A stretch of DNA of 5,111 bases from an uncultured Planctomycetia bacterium (GTDB lineage Bacteria > Planctomycetota > UBA1135 > GCA-002686595): assembly GCA_937952135.1 (NCBI GenBank), contig CALFYL010000223.1, positions 1 to 5,111 of the forward strand, read 5' to 3'. The notes beneath the pieces are model-generated. The model worked only from the letters and a program-made list of their open reading frames with translations, was not told the origin of the DNA and made no database searches. Position 1 is the first letter of the stretch. Each line of letters begins with the position of its first letter. A program made the translations under genes and the position numbers. Below, one piece after another: positions 1 through 5,111 of the stretch.

Positions 1-2
1 CC

Positions 3-116
3 GGCCGCGAAGTCGAGTGGTGCAACCAGCAGGACGTCTGGTCGCTGTACGACGATCCGAAACAGCTCTTCGAGTACGTGCGGGCGCCGGTGCGGCGCTA
101 TCTAGGCGGGAGCTGA
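3..116 (+). CDS. C-terminal end of ArsF-family protein (partial)
   Basis: Only the last 37 codons are present; the gene enters from the left edge in frame 3 and stops at TGA 114-116. The tail has a tryptophan near its start, then DVWSLYDDPKQLFEYVR and a closing RRYL. This fits the C-terminal pattern I know from the ArsF family (thioredoxin-like partner subunit of the ArsEF nitroreductase for aromatic arsenicals), which ends with a W..L..VW.L..D...F..YV....R.YL pattern. The next gene starts 7 bases after this stop and looks like ArsG, the usual partner, which strengthens the call. The catalytic or cysteine-bearing part lies outside the window. The assignment rests on a short tail plus context, so it is moderate. 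Confidence 0.6.
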   Translation, partial: GREVEWCNQQDVWSLYDDPKQLFEYVRAPVRRYLGGS

Positions 117-123
117 TTCGAGC

Positions 124-537
124 GTGGAGGCCCTTCTCGCAGCCGCTTTCGGCAGCCTGATGCTCGGCCTCGCCACCGCGGTCAGTCCGTGCCCGCGGGC
201 GACGAATCTTGCCGCCGCCGCATGGCTCGCCCGCCACGCGGGCACGCGTCGCCGAGCTCTCCTCGGCGCAGCGGCGTACACCCTCGGGCGCGTCGCGGCT
301 TACGGCGCGATCGCCGCGGACTCCGTCGCCGTCCCCGTGGTGCTCTTCGGTGTCGGCGCCGCTGTGCCCGTCGCAGTCTTCGGCATCGGAGTCGCCGTCA
401 GCGCCGAGTTCGCCGCACGCTTCAGCCGCGCCATCGGCTGCTGGCAAGCGCGCCTTCGCACCGCCACCGGGGCCGCACTGCTCGCCATCGGCCTGTATCT
501 GATTGCGCGCGACTCCCTGGGTTGGATCGCGGGCTAG
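124..537 (+). CDS. ArsG-family permease, internally deleted (137 aa)
   Basis: This is a small membrane protein. The GTG start is preceded by GGGAG at 108-112, inside the end of the upstream gene, so the two are probably co-transcribed. Residues 1-64 match the start of ArsG-family transporters (efflux of aromatic arsenicals; distant DsbD/CcdA-like architecture). They include a first membrane segment ending in SPCP (Cys23), then ATNLAAAAWLARH and AAYTLGRVAAYGAIA. Residues about 66-130 match the end of the same family: PVVLFGVGAAVPVAVFGIGV, then a short amphipathic stretch and a last segment ALLAIGLYLIA. Full-length members are roughly 230-240 residues and carry a second SFCP motif in the middle. 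Here that block of about 95-100 residues is missing and the frame is kept across the join near nt 310-325. The product probably cannot work as a normal permease, though a short form that dimerises cannot be excluded. The stop overlaps the convergent CDF gene by 4 bases. Confidence 0.65.
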   Translation: MEALLAAAFGSLMLGLATAVSPCPRATNLAAAAWLARHAGTRRRALLGAAAYTLGRVAAYGAIAADSVAVPVVLFGVGAAVPVAVFGIGVAVSAEFAARFSRAIGCWQARLRTATGAALLAIGLYLIARDSLGWIAG

Positions 538-1517
538 CACGCGCCGCCAGGAACCCGCGGACACGAACTCGAGTCGAGCGGTTCGAGCTGCACGGTGGCG
601 TGGTCGATGCCGAAGCGCTGGGAAAGCTCGCTGTCGAGCACGCCGAGGAACGCGGGCGGCTCGGAGCTCCACGGGATCACGAGGTGCGCGCTCAGCGCGG
701 TTTCGGTCGTGCTCATCGCCCACACGTGCAGATCGTGGACCGAGCGCACCTCGGGAAGTGCGAGGAGGTACGCGCGCACTTGCTCGAGGTCCACCTGCCG
801 CGGAACGCCGTCGAGTGCGAGGTGCAACGCGTCGCGCAGCAGCCCCCAGGTCACCGCGAGGATCGCCGCGCCGATCGCGAGCCCCGTGACGGGGTCGATC
901 CAGCGCCAACCGGTGAGCCAGATCGCGAAGCCCGCTGCGACGACTCCGACCGAGACCGCGGCGTCGGCCGCGAGGTGCAAAAAGGCGCCTCGAACGTTCG
1001 CATCGGCCTGGCTCGCTCGAAGGAACAGCAACGCCGACAACGAGTTCACGAGCACGCCGGCCGAGGCCACGACCATCATGGTCGCGCTGTGGGGCTCGCC
1101 GGGACTTCGAAGCCGGCTCACGGCCTCCCACCCGACGCCGACGACGGCCGCGAGCAAGAGCGTGGCATTCGCGAGGGCGGCCATGACCGTGGCGCGCCGA
1201 AAACCGTAGGTGTGGAGCTTCGACGGCGCGCGTTTGGCCATCGCCGTCGCGAGCCACGCGAGCGCGAGGCCGAGCACGTCGCTCGCATTGTGCGCGGCGT
1301 CCGCGACGAGCGCGGTCGACTCCGCATAGAGTCCGAACGCGGCCTCGGCGCCGGCGAACGCCACGTTCAACCCCACGCCGATCCCGAACGCTCGGTTCAA
1401 GCTCGAGCCGTGCGGCGCGCCGAAGCGGGCGGGCGCGTGGCCGTGATGCGCGTGATCGTGGAGCAATGGACGCCGGGAGACGCCGACCCGAAGCGCGTCC
1501 CTCCAGCGGCTCACCAA
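534..1517 (-). CDS. Cation diffusion facilitator (CzcD/ZitB-like zinc/cadmium/cobalt exporter)
   Basis: This is an inner-membrane divalent metal/proton antiporter of the CDF family, 327 residues, normal length for the CzcD/ZitB branch. The N terminus is histidine-rich (HDHAHHGH, residues 20-27), which commonly loads metal. Six membrane segments follow, at about 44-64, 68-92, 109-132, 146-167, 178-201 and 210-230. The transport-site motifs are intact: HNASD (His76, Asp80) in segment 2 and HLAAD (His181, Asp185) in segment 5. The cytoplasmic C-terminal domain (about 238-313) shows VHDLHVWAMS, a later SAHLVIP and DHATVQLE, as in active CDFs. An in-frame stop sits at 1524-1526, so the start must be TTG at 1517 or, just as likely, GTG at 1514; no ATG lies near. 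AGG at 1518-1520 is the only weak ribosome-binding match. The lipoprotein gene upstream on the same strand ends 63 bp away, so read-through is possible. Exact metal preference cannot be told from sequence. Confidence 0.92.
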   Translation of the reverse strand: MVSRWRDALRVGVSRRPLLHDHAHHGHAPARFGAPHGSSLNRAFGIGVGLNVAFAGAEAAFGLYAESTALVADAAHNASDVLGLALAWLATAMAKRAPSKLHTYGFRRATVMAALANATLLLAAVVGVGWEAVSRLRSPGEPHSATMMVVASAGVLVNSLSALLFLRASQADANVRGAFLHLAADAAVSVGVVAAGFAIWLTGWRWIDPVTGLAIGAAILAVTWGLLRDALHLALDGVPRQVDLEQVRAYLLALPEVRSVHDLHVWAMSTTETALSAHLVIPWSSEPPAFLGVLDSELSQRFGIDHATVQLEPLDSSSCPRVPGGAC

Positions 1518-1580
1518 CCTACGTCACTTCGTCGCACCCACAAACTCCCCGACGAGAACCGATCCGCGTCGCGTGACGCG

Positions 1581-2894
1581 CTAGTCCTCGTCGAGCACGG
1601 TCAAGTGCGTCGCGGCGATCGGAGCGCCGTCGTTCGCGCCGCCGCGCGCAAACGAGAGCATGCCATGCAGCGCCGCAACCGCTTCCACGGGCGGCGTTCC
1701 GCGCTCGAGCACGAGGTGCAGGTAGGTGAGGTCCACGATCGCGCTGGCCGCCCAATCGACCTCGACTTCGAACCCCGAAAGCGGAAACGTCGAGCCCGAC
1801 GCCTCGCGCACGTTCCGTCCGAAGGCGCCGCCGAGCAGCTCGCATCCGCCGAAGTGCACGAGCTCGAGATTCGGAAGGCCCGCTAGCGCGCGACCGATCG
1901 TCTCTCCGTCGAGGACCTCGGAACCGACGCCGACGCCCGCACGACTGCCGTGCGACGAGATGTAGAGCGTGACGGGCTCGAGCAAGCTCTCCAGGTCGAG
2001 GCACTGCCGCAGGAAGTCGGCGCGGTCGTGGAAATAGCGCTGGCGGACCTGGATGTCGGGCGCGCGCTCGAAGAAGGCGCGCAGGATCGCACCGTAGGAG
2101 TACGGAGGTTGGGCGAGCGACGTCTCCCAATGCGCTTCGAGCACGATCAGCCATTTGCGACCTGGGATCGGGTGGGCGCGCCGACCGGTCCACGTCGACG
2201 CGCCTTCGTCGCCGAGCTCGAGCGTGCCCTCGAGGCCGGCGCGCCATGCGCCGCGGAAGTGCTCGCGGTCCGCGGAGAATTCGAGCACGACGCGGCCCCG
2301 TGTTCCGTCGGGCTCCGAATACGATCCGCGCAGCACGCCCGCGCTCAACCGGCCCTCGATCCGCGAACCCGGCGGCTGCGAGTAGCTGCCGCGAACGAGC
2401 GCGCCGTCCTGCTCGAGCCTGAGCGTGCCGAAGCTCGACGTCCACACACCCGCGCAGCCCGCCGTCGGCGCCGTCGCGCCGGGGCGCTCGCCGTTCCAGT
2501 CCGCCCACTCCTCGGATCCGTCCGCGCGCCAGCGGCCGCGAAAACGCGCTCCGTCGTCGGCGAGCTCGAACCAGCCTTCGCCGGCCTCATCCGCCTCGCG
2601 GTAGCGAAAGTCGAAGTGCCGCGCCGATGCGCGGCCCTCGATCCACGAACTCGACGGCGCCGCGCCGTAGCTCCCTGCCAAACCGTCGGCGAAACGCGAG
2701 AGCGAAAGCGGACCGAAGGTCGTGTCCCAATCGCCTTCGAAGCCACCGGGCTCGGTGCGATGGGCGGCAGCACGGGGCGCGCCGGAACCGTCCGTCGCCG
2801 TCCGCGGGTCGAGGCTCGGCGAGGTTCGGCACGCCACGCAAGCGAGTACAGCGACGGCGAACAGCGATCGGATTCGAAGGTGGCGACGCGCCAT
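1581..2894 (-). CDS. Predicted lipoprotein with two beta repeats and a caspase/CHAT-like C-terminal domain
   Basis: I do not recognise a named family for the whole 437-residue protein. The ATG at 2894 is chosen because it begins a typical export signal: a basic MARRHLRIR, a hydrophobic run, then VLAC (Cys19) as lipobox. Upstream in-frame codons to 3041 give a low-complexity leader that would bury the signal. Residues about 53-137 and 149-238 are two copies of one repeat, each starting G.W.(T/S).FG.L.L, with a central (I)EGR.S......F/Y step, then RFRGRWR or HFRGAWR, and ending W.GxR. These are probably small beta barrels. Residues about 246-437 look like a clan CD peptidase fold: strand KWLIVLEAHWE, then VTLYISSHGS (His315), then LELVHFGGCELLGG (Cys351), then a helix with LERGTPPVEAVAALHGML as in CHAT/caspase relatives. 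It would be anchored on the periplasmic side. Peptidase activity is inferred only from the His/Cys pair. It is divergent from the DUF1579 gene. Confidence 0.6.
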   Translation of the reverse strand: MARRHLRIRSLFAVAVLACVACRTSPSLDPRTATDGSGAPRAAAHRTEPGGFEGDWDTTFGPLSLSRFADGLAGSYGAAPSSSWIEGRASARHFDFRYREADEAGEGWFELADDGARFRGRWRADGSEEWADWNGERPGATAPTAGCAGVWTSSFGTLRLEQDGALVRGSYSQPPGSRIEGRLSAGVLRGSYSEPDGTRGRVVLEFSADREHFRGAWRAGLEGTLELGDEGASTWTGRRAHPIPGRKWLIVLEAHWETSLAQPPYSYGAILRAFFERAPDIQVRQRYFHDRADFLRQCLDLESLLEPVTLYISSHGSRAGVGVGSEVLDGETIGRALAGLPNLELVHFGGCELLGGAFGRNVREASGSTFPLSGFEVEVDWAASAIVDLTYLHLVLERGTPPVEAVAALHGMLSFARGGANDGAPIAATHLTVLDED

Positions 2895-3047
2895 GGGCGA
2901 AGCTGAGCAAGCGAGTCGGTTCTTGAGGTGGAGCTCGAAGTGAGCGCGTGGTCGCGGCGTATTTGCAGCCGCTGGGCCGACGACGATACCCGCACGGACT
3001 CGGACGGTAGGCTGGAAGCGTTGCGGCCGCGTAGTTCCCACCGTACC

Positions 3048-3053
3048 GAGGAA
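3048..3053 (+). promoter_or_regulatory. Ribosome binding site of the DUF1579 gene
   Basis: GAGGAA lies 5 bases before the ATG at 3059. It is the clearest Shine-Dalgarno match in the window and fixes the start of the exported DUF1579 protein. Confidence 0.75.
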
Positions 3054-3058
3054 TCGAG

Positions 3059-3607
3059 ATGAAGCTCTCTGCGAAAGTGGCTGTGTTGGCGTTGCCCGTT
3101 TTGTGCGCTGTGACGGCGTTCGCGGTCCAAGAGGATCACGGCGGGCCGCCGATCGCGAAGCCGACGGAGCAGCACGCGTTGCTCGCGAACAAGGTCGGCG
3201 TGTGGGACGCGACCATGAACGCGATGGGCATGGAGAGCAAGGCGGTCTACGACTGCCGCAAGCTCGGCGATCTGTGGGTCGTCGGCGACTTCAAGGGTGA
3301 CTTCATGGGCGCGCCGTTCGCGGGCCACGAGGTGTGGGGCTTCGACTCCGAGAAGGGCAAGTACGTCTCGACCTGGGTCGACAACTGGATGGACCGGGTG
3401 ATGAGCTTCGAAGGCGAGTACGACGCCGCCGCGAAGACGCTCGCGATGTGGACCGAGGGCAAGGACCCGATGACCGGCAAACCGATCCGCGAGCGCCACG
3501 ACTCGAAGTTCCTCGACGCCGACACCTGGGAGTTCACGATGAACCACCCCGGCCCCGACGGAAAGTACGCGCCGGTGATGACGATCCGCTACAAGCGCCG
3601 CAAATAG
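3059..3607 (+). CDS. Exported DUF1579-family protein
   Basis: This is a 182-residue protein with a Sec signal peptide: MKLSAK, then a hydrophobic stretch and a likely cleavage after AFA at residue 22. The cysteine in VLC is not in a lipobox, so a soluble periplasmic or extracellular product is expected. The rest fits DUF1579 end to end: PTEQHALLANKVGVWDATM at the start, ESKAVYDCRKLGDLWVVGDF, then GYD/GFDSEKGKYVSTWVDNW, EGEYDAAAKTLAM, and a closing NHPGPDGKYAPVMTIRYKRRK. The family is thought to form a lipocalin-like beta barrel; its function is unknown. The C terminus is canonical, so the palindromic element that begins 2 bases past the stop has not damaged this gene. A good ribosome binding site precedes the ATG. 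The neighbouring lipoprotein gene is divergent, with 164 bp between the two starts where their promoters must lie; I see no convincing promoter consensus there. Confidence 0.9.
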   Translation: MKLSAKVAVLALPVLCAVTAFAVQEDHGGPPIAKPTEQHALLANKVGVWDATMNAMGMESKAVYDCRKLGDLWVVGDFKGDFMGAPFAGHEVWGFDSEKGKYVSTWVDNWMDRVMSFEGEYDAAAKTLAMWTEGKDPMTGKPIRERHDSKFLDADTWEFTMNHPGPDGKYAPVMTIRYKRRK

Positions 3608-3608
3608 C

Positions 3609-3711
3609 GATGTACGGAGTCAGAGCAAATTCTCCCCGCTAATTCAGCCAGGGCCGTCGCCGCCCTCGTTCCTGGAGTTTGCGGGGAGAATTCGCTCTGG
3701 CTCCGTACATC
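3609..3711. repeat. 103-bp palindromic element with 31-bp inverted arms (REP/MITE-like)
   Basis: The left arm is 3609-3639 and the right arm 3681-3711. Read on opposite strands they agree at 29 of 31 bases, both beginning GATGTACGGAG and ending AATTCTCCCCGC. The 41-bp middle contains a further short pair, CCAGG at 3648-3652 and CCTGG at 3671-3675, so the whole unit can fold into one long cruciform or RNA hairpin. The CAGAG next to a GGAG-type tetranucleotide recalls REP sequences moved by RAYT (IS200-like Y1) transposases; that link is inference, and no transposase is in the window. It lies between two convergent genes, 2 bp past the DUF1579 stop and touching the end of the decayed ATPase gene. 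It could also act as a transcription end for both strands, although it has no T-tract. Confidence 0.8.
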
Positions 3712-3713
3712 CG

Positions 3714-4680
3714 ATGTTGGCGAACGCGCTTGTGTCGTCGCCCGTGTGCACGAGCACGCGGCGCCGGCGAGCACGCGCGCGACCTCCCCGGGCGGCCGCA
3801 CTGTTTCGGTGAGCACCGTTCAGGTGAGTTTGAATTCGATCAGCACCGGGTCGAGCGGATCGTCGGCGAAAAAGTCGACCTCGCGGCCCGACTGGTCGCG
3901 ATGGAAGAAGAGATCGGGCTCGAGACCGCGGTGCAGTGGTGACTCCTGGATTTCGGACACGATCAGGTTCTCGAAGATCGAGCCGCGCAGCGGGTGCTGG
4001 CGGAATTGCTCGGCGTTCTTGATGCCGAACAGGCGACAGAGCAAGCCGACGTCGTGGAAGTAGAGCTTGCTGCTCTTGGTGAGACGCTTGCCTTCGTTGC
4101 GGAAGTACGGCCGGAGCTGGAACGCGATGAAGCTCGCCTCGAGCACCGAACGCACGTCGCGCTCGACGTAGGTCGTGGTGTAGTCGTCCGGCCAGAGCGT
4201 CGGGTCCAGGCCTAGGTCGTAGATGCGTGGTTACCCGCCGACGATGCACGCGGCCAGCGGGTCCGAGGCACTCCCGGATCCGAGTTCTTCGAGCGAGAGC
4301 GGCAGCAGCGTGAGCAGAGCGACGCGCCCGGCCAGCGACTGCGAGATCGACGAGAGCATGTGGAAGTGCTGGGATCCGGTCAGCGCCCAACGCTCCGGCT
4401 CGGGCCGCCGGTCGACGTCGATCTGAAGTTCGGAGAACAGTGCCGGCGCGCGCTGCGCCTCATCGATCACTGCGTCGGCGGGAAAGCGCGCCAGGAATCC
4501 GACCGGATCGGTGAGCGCCTGCTCGCGCGCTTCGAGCGACACCAGCGGCTCGTGCGCAGACGTCTGCGCGCAGAGCGTGGACATTCCGGATTGGCGCGGA
4601 CCCAGGACCGCCAGGATCGGGAGCTGGGCCGCGAGCGCGGGCGATCGACTGGAGGGTGCGGGCCATCGACTTTGGGGCAT
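3714..4680 (-). pseudogene. Decayed AAA_14-DUF4143 ATPase gene
   Basis: The family consists of AAA ATPases (about 380-400 aa) with an N-terminal AAA_14 domain and a C-terminal DUF4143 domain; cellular role unclear. The first part shows AVLGPRQSGMSTL (Walker A with Met instead of Lys, codon 4582-4584), ADAVIDEAQRAP (Walker B), ALTGSQHF and SQSLAGRVALLTLLPLSLEEL. The same frame then meets TAA at 4231-4233 exactly where the family has Tyr in GGYPR, and continues PRIYDLGLDP and TTTYVERDVRS. At about 4147 the text jumps straight to VLEASFIAFQLRPYFRNEGKR, leaving out the 50-60 residues normally between. DUF4143 then runs through KLYFHDVGLL, RGSIFENLIVSEIQ and GREVDFFADD to a TGA at 3820-3822. A tail VLVHTGDDTSAFANIG in another frame (nt about 3714-3764) looks like its true end, so a frameshift is also likely. 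The start is uncertain: ATG 4680 in frame, or ATG 4666 (MARTLQSIA) plus a shift. Confidence 0.85.
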
Positions 4681-4763
4681 CCCGACAGATTCGGAACCGC
4701 ATTCCCAATGTGTCCGTGTCCGCACAAACCGCAGTCTGCGATGACGTTACAGCGTGCAGCCGG

Positions 4764-4794
4764 GCCTCTCAGGCGCTTCGGGCGCCGGGGAGGC
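4764..4794. other. Imperfect hairpin of unknown role
   Basis: Five perfect pairs (GGCGC 4772-4776 with GCGCC 4782-4786) around a TTCGG loop extend, after one A/G mismatch, through seven more pairs including one G-T. No T-tract follows on either strand. It lies between the thrS terminator and the start of the decayed ATPase gene; it may be chance in such GC-rich DNA. Confidence 0.3.
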
Positions 4795-4860
4795 ACTCGC
4801 CGGGACGGGCGCGAGCGTGGCCGCAGGTCACCTCTCGGACGCCGGCTTCCGGATGCACCG

Positions 4861-4895
4861 AAAAACGACGCCAGCCGCGCGTCGGCGGCTGGCGT
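4861..4895 (-). terminator. Intrinsic terminator of thrS
   Basis: A perfect 11-bp stem (4868-4878 with 4885-4895, arms ACGCCAGCCGC and GCGGCTGGCGT) with a 6-base loop is followed, reading the minus strand, by CG and five T residues (A4861-A4865 on the plus strand). It begins 25 bases past the thrS stop, the expected place for a rho-independent terminator. The stretch from here to the decayed ATPase gene holds only this and one weaker hairpin. Confidence 0.85.
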
Positions 4896-4920
4896 GGCAA
4901 GAGCCCGAGCCGAAGGCTGG

Positions 4921-5111
4921 TCAGTCGATCGAGATCGCCCGCGATTCGCGCAGCTTGCGAATCAGCGCGTGGAACTCGTCGAAGGGCATCACCACCTGCT
5001 CGCGCGTGCCGCGCTTGCGGACGGCGACAGTGCCGTCCTGCGCCTCGCGGTCGCCGGCGATCAGCATGAACGGGATCTGGAGCTGTTGGGCTTCCTTGAT
5101 CTTGTTGTTCA
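4921..5111 (-). CDS. thrS: Threonyl-tRNA synthetase, C-terminal end (partial)
   Basis: The gene enters from the right edge; the last 62 codons are present and end at TGA (4921-4923). The sequence NNKIKEAQQLQIPFMLIAGD, then REAQDGTVAVRKRG and MPFDEFHALIRKLRE, is the end of the anticodon-binding domain of class II threonyl-tRNA synthetase. Compare the family pattern N.KIREAQ....PYML..GD.E...GTV.VR.R. The enzyme charges tRNA-Thr in the cytoplasm. The catalytic core and the usual N-terminal TGS and editing domains lie outside the window, so an N-terminal variant cannot be judged. The gene ends cleanly in its own terminator and has no visible link to the accessory genes to its left. Confidence 0.9.
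   Translation of the reverse strand, partial: NNKIKEAQQLQIPFMLIAGDREAQDGTVAVRKRGTREQVVMPFDEFHALIRKLRESRAISID

Noticed and set aside
1565..1580. Small hairpin CGCGTC-GCGT-GACGCG just past the lipoprotein stop
   Set aside because: It has only six pairs and no T-tract; such stems are common by chance at this GC content, so I did not call a terminator.
189..1886. A 565-codon open frame on the plus strand
   Set aside because: Its product is an Arg-rich, low-complexity string with no domain, and it lies antisense to the clear CDF gene. It is open only because of the high GC content.
1519..2508. A 329-codon minus-strand frame inside the lipoprotein gene
   Set aside because: It is Arg/Ala-rich with no motif, in a different frame from the lipoprotein with its signal and repeats; a shadow.
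2895..3041. Upstream start at 3041 for the lipoprotein, adding 49 residues
   Set aside because: The added leader is low-complexity and would place the lipoprotein signal in the interior; ATG 2894 puts the signal at the N terminus.
2895..3058. Possible sigma-70 promoters between the divergent genes (e.g. TTGCAG followed by TACCCG)
   Set aside because: The -10 match is poor and several equally weak pairs exist; not enough to place a promoter.
2345..3547. A 400-codon minus-strand frame across the lipoprotein start and DUF1579
   Set aside because: It runs antisense to the well-supported DUF1579 gene and has no recognisable domain.

Overview
The window is about two-thirds G+C. It looks like a chromosomal piece from a high-GC Gram-negative-type bacterium: there is a lipoprotein signal, a Sec-exported DUF1579 protein and a chromosomal threonyl-tRNA synthetase gene. 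DUF1579 proteins of this style are frequent in Planctomycetota and Myxococcota, but nothing here fixes the phylum.

Left part (1-1517): the end of an ArsF-like gene is followed 7 bases later by an ArsG-like permease gene. ArsF and ArsG are known as partners in resistance to aromatic arsenicals. The permease is only 137 residues long. Its first and last thirds match the family, but the middle third, including the second cysteine motif, is absent without a change of frame. A CzcD-type cation diffusion facilitator gene runs the other way, and the two genes share one CTAG as their overlapping stop codons.

Middle part (1581-3607): on the minus strand lies a gene for a predicted lipoprotein with two tandem beta-type repeats and a C-terminal domain that looks like a caspase/CHAT (clan CD) fold with a His/Cys pair. 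It is read towards the CDF gene. Divergent from it, across 164 bp, is a well-formed exported DUF1579 gene with a strong ribosome binding site.

Right part (3609-5111): directly behind the DUF1579 stop is a 103-bp palindromic element with 31-bp inverted arms (29/31 identical), resembling REP/RAYT-type or MITE-type sequences. It abuts the 3' end of a decayed AAA_14-DUF4143 ATPase gene on the minus strand. That gene has a Walker A Lys-to-Met change, an in-frame TAA in the GGYP motif, an apparent internal deletion, a TGA and a probable frameshift. Beyond it, after about 240 bp holding a hairpin and a clear intrinsic terminator, comes the 3' end of thrS on the minus strand.

The genes do not form one obvious pathway. 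The left end is a metal/metalloid handling corner, the right end is housekeeping, and the region between carries a decayed accessory gene plus a small mobile repeat. The most unusual items are the caspase-like lipoprotein, the palindromic element, and the two separate family genes that each lack an internal block in frame.
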